Shown here: one piece after another, positions 62,501-64,000 of the stretch
Layout: each line of letters opens with the position of its first letter
Numbering within the stretch: the stretch's first letter is position 1
From: Methanobacterium_C sp963845285
GTDB taxonomy: Archaea; Methanobacteriota; Methanobacteria; Methanobacteriales; Methanobacteriaceae
NCBI GenBank assembly: GCA_963845285.1
Contig: CAWJRO010000010.1
Location: forward strand, 37,184 to 101,183
Length of the DNA stretch: 64,000 bases
Reading direction: 5' to 3'
Position numbers and translations under genes: made by a program
The notes under the pieces: model-generated
The model's input: the letters and a program-made list of their open reading frames with translations, nothing else
What the model was told of the DNA's origin: nothing
The model's database searches: none

Positions 62501-63403
62501 TGTCACAACGGTACGTGTAAGTGTGCTAAAACCGACTACATTAAATGTTGCATCGTTTGCGATAGCCCCACCATTACCTGTTGCAGTGTTATTTGTGAAT
62601 GTACTGTTGATTACAGTTAATGTTCCGCCATTTTGTGTTATTGTGTAATCAGTGAGTGTGGTACTGGTGGTTATGTTTATGGTTCCTGCATTGTAGATGG
62701 CCCCACCATTTTGTGCACTGTTGTTTGTGAATGTGCTGTTGATTACAGTTAATGTTCCACCATTCTTTGTTATGGTCTCGCTTGTATGTGTGGTTGATAC
62801 ATAGTTTAATGTCCCATCATTGTAGATGGCTCCACCATTACCTGTTGCAATGTTGTTTGTGAATATGCTGTTTGTTACTGTTAATGTTCCATTATTGTAA
62901 ATGGCTCCACCATCACCTGTTGCAGTATTACCTGTAAATGTGATGCCATTTATTGCCAAGGTTCCATTATTGTTAATGGCTCCATCATTATGACTGCTTC
63001 CGTTGGCTAGTGTTAAATTGAGAATATTGGCAGTCACTCCTGGTGCAATGTAAAATATGGTTCCAGCATGATTTCCATTGACTATTGTGTTCTGCTGGCT
63101 TTCACCTATAATAGTCATGTTGTTGCTGATAGTTATGTTATTTTCATTGTAGGTTCCATTGGATATATGGAGAGTTCCAGGTGTCGAAAATGTACTTGTG
63201 GCGTTTTTTATGGTTTCTTTTGGTCCGCTTGTACCGTTCCATACAGGAGATTGTCCGTCCCAACTGTTATTTCCGCTTGTGTTAACATAGAGCTGTGATG
63301 AGTCAGCTGCAACAGCGCCGATACCAAACGAGAACAGAACCATAACTCCCAGAAATATTAATGGAATTTTGAGAAATAATTGTTTATTTTTTTTTATTTC
63401 CAT
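59582..63403 (-). CDS. adhesin-like surface protein with beta-helix and DUF11 repeats
   Basis: A giant surface protein of 1273 residues. Signal peptide (NKQLFLKIPLIFLGVMVLF, cut near AVAAD), then a right-handed beta-helix region at about 40-500 with many GGAIYNNGTLTV/STFTNNTA-type repeats, six DUF11 domains (each about 110 residues: NVGQQFNYTVTVTNNGS, VQVTDIIPAGLIFNSYT), and a C-terminal Gly/Asn linker, hydrophobic helix and RKK tail that anchors it. Such adhesin-like proteins are typical of Methanobacteriales and may mediate contact with other cells. The ATG follows GAGGTGAAAAAGACCA. Confidence 0.93.
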   Translation of the reverse strand: MEIKKNKQLFLKIPLIFLGVMVLFSFGIGAVAADSSQLYVNTSGNNSWDGQSPVWNGTSGPKETIKNATSTFSTPGTLHISNGTYNENNITISNNMTIIGESQQNTIVNGNHAGTIFYIAPGVTANILNLTLANGSSHNDGAINNNGTLAINGITFTGNTATGDGGAIYNNGTLTVTNSIFTNNIATGNGGAIYNDGTLNYVSTTHTSETITKNGGTLTVINSTFTNNSAQNGGAIYNAGTINITTSTTLTDYTITQNGGTLTVINSTFTNNTATGNGGAIANDATFNVVGFSTLTRTVVTQNGGTATISDSTFMGNTANNGGAISNLATLNTAQSTLTGTATTGTTALNSGTVTVTNSVLIGNTANINGGAIYNGARTSVTTSTFTDYTINNDATITARFNTIAGNTALNGGAIYNDATSTVTTNTLTRTTLNNDAATTTTDNALVDNHATIGRDIVNNQVLTQNGNVITVSFINNTGTVDATRNWWGFVTGPAPGDVVGTVDTSNFLNYSMNIVVTASNSAPNVGQPFIYTITVTNNGPDNATDVQVTDGIPAGLTFNGYTASQGTYNHATEIWNVGTLASGASAVLQLFVTPTASVAGTTVTKNATLINTNQTGNATVFVPTTPVSNVTLTKTASNSLPNVGQQFYYTIIATNSGAADAPGVQVTDVIPTGLTFNSYTASQGTYNSVTGIWNVGTLASSASAVLQLFVTPTASVAGTTVVNNATIPGQIASATVAVPKAVSNVTLTKTTSNSLPNVGQQFSYTIIASNNGAAEASGVQVTDVIPAGLTFNSYTASQGTYNSVTGIWNVGTITNGASAVLQLFVTPTASVAGTSVINTATTPGQIASATVAVPKAVSNVTLTKTTSNSLPNVGQQFSYTITATNNGSSTATGVQVTDVIPAGLTFNSYTATQGTYNSVTGIWDVGTLDSGTSATLLLFVTPTAPIAGTSVINTATSPGQIASATVVVPHVPNVTLNKTASNSAPNVGQQFNYTVTVTNNGSSTVNGVQVTDIIPAGLIFNSYTATQGTYNSVTGLWNIGTLVNGASATLKLFVTPTDSLAGRTVTNNATLVNTGQTVNATVHVPEANVKLTKTTSNNNPNVGQQFNYTVTVKNNGPDTATGVQVTDIIPAGLIFNGYTASQGTYNSVTGLWDVGTLVNGASATLKLFVTPTNSLAGTSVTNIAKIAQNEYNQNNNSTTLTIEVKPQNHGGNGGNEGRGINEAGVSTGNKSVNAVNAATQTEIAMQNTGVPIAGLILAILAVLGGILTPRKK
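59800..61866 (-). repeat. six intragenic DUF11-coding repeats
   Basis: Six units of about 330-360 bp encode the DUF11 domains. Blocks encoding TGVQVTDVIPAGLTFNSYTA and TGTYNSVTGIWNVGTL-like sequence are nearly identical in DNA between units, which suggests recent duplication or gene conversion. Confidence 0.9.
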
Positions 63404-63788
63404 TGGTCTTTTTCACCTCTTTTATGCTTGTTTTTTGGATATAGAAGATCTAATAAAAATAATAAAATATCCCATATCCATATAAGATTAATACTCAATA
63501 ACTAATACAAGTTTTGATTATTTTATTAAAAACATGGATAATTACAACGAACAGAACAATCTAAAAAAAAATATGATCCCATACTAAGAATAAATCCTAA
63601 TTAAACAGTTTCTCAATATATAAATCTATTAAAGAACAAAAACACCATTTTTGCATGTATAAATAGATCATATAAATAATGAATATTCAATAATTTCCAA
63701 TATTGTTCAATCACAAAAAAGAGTAGTCAAATGATTTTTTTACATCTTTCAATAATCCTAATTTTTGTTTGATCATTGAATCAAATAG
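63404..63788. other. AT-rich intergenic region
   Basis: About 385 bp upstream of the adhesin gene and presumably its promoter. No gene recognised. Confidence 0.5.
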
Positions 63789-64000
63789 ACACTGTCAAAA
63801 ACTTGGGTTTTTTTTGAATTTTATGTTTTGATAAACAATTTTTTTATTCTTGTTTAAACTTATTATTTTTTGGAATAGAAACCTAAAAACTTTTATAATA
63901 AGGTAAACATAGTATTTACTATGGCAAAAAGAAAAATACTCATTCTAGCTAGTGATTTGTTTGATCAGGGCTTTTTAAATATTATTACTATATTCTCTTT
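63789..64000 (+). mobile_element. possible left part of an insertion sequence
   Basis: CACTGTCAAAAACTTGGG at 63789 matches the repeat at 8567. About 130 bp later an open frame starts. This could be the terminal repeat and transposase start of a second IS, but the element runs off the window. Confidence 0.35.
63921..64000 (+). CDS. partial ORF at window edge
   Basis: ATG 63921 opens a frame of 26 codons (KRKILILASDLFDQGFLNI) that runs off the right edge. It may be a transposase, given the repeat upstream, but too little is visible to name a family. Confidence 0.4.
   Translation, partial: MAKRKILILASDLFDQGFLNIITIFS

Noticed and set aside
60798..62648. Several hydrophobic plus-strand ORFs
   Set aside because: They recur at the same phase opposite each repeat of the adhesin gene, so they are shadows of the repeats.

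Overview
The window is low-GC archaeal DNA, almost certainly from a member of the Methanobacteriales (Methanobacterium-like). Evidence: a methanogenesis ATPase (AtwA), the F420 biosynthesis enzyme CofC, glycerol-1-phosphate dehydrogenase for archaeal lipids, transcription factor TFE, archaeal-type PheT, ProRS and SecD/SecF, and a secreted transglutaminase-like protein with pseudomurein-binding repeats. Genes are mostly preceded by strong GGAGG-type Shine-Dalgarno (SD) sequences and separated by long AT-rich gaps.

Layout. 0.5-8.3 kb is core metabolism: pheT, a YjbQ-family protein, pyrI, secF-secD, a flavodoxin and argC. 9-23 kb is accessory: three secreted cell-wall proteins (9.15, 12.7 and 22.2 kb), a tRNA-Lys(CUU), a TRAM protein, tfe, hypothetical genes and three decayed genes (a frameshifted MBL-fold hydrolase, a DUF488 protein, an ATP-dependent DNA ligase). 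23.8-28.9 kb holds a tiny Cys-Cys protein, the copper ATPase copA and a complete IS1182-like element. 29-41.5 kb is core again: rpiA with a UPF0179 gene, egsA, the proS-hypothetical-cofC-thiD-zinc-ribbon run, two paralogous zinc-ribbon membrane proteins, and a paaK-like ligase with an ACT protein. 41.5-52 kb is a gene-poor accessory zone with remnants, a histidine kinase/response regulator pair, a pair of secreted/surface proteins, a broken ion channel and small hypothetical genes. 52-57 kb is an oxygen-defence cluster: rubredoxin, superoxide dismutase, peroxiredoxin, ferritin, two more rubredoxins, a DNA repair glycosylase, UspA and a flavin reductase next to atwA. 59.6-63.4 kb is a giant adhesin-like surface protein, and the right edge enters what may be another insertion sequence.

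Repeats. About eleven ~106-bp miniature elements (MITEs) are scattered through the window. Their terminal inverted repeats match the ends of the full IS at 26861-28625, and both the IS and the intact MITEs are flanked by 4-bp target duplications, so the MITEs look like non-autonomous elements moved by this transposase. One MITE sits inside another dispersed repeat whose uninterrupted copies elsewhere in the window act as empty sites. Four further dispersed repeat families are seen as two or three copies.

Most notable signal: the three secreted cell-wall proteins share an unusual initiation region. In each, a strong SD lies 6-7 nt before an in-frame ATT codon that opens a canonical signal peptide. 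In the 12.7-kb gene a stop codon directly precedes the ATT and no ATG, GTG or TTG lies between it and the middle of the signal peptide. This points to AUU initiation, possibly as a regulatory device for surface proteins, with short upstream ORFs in the leader of one of them.
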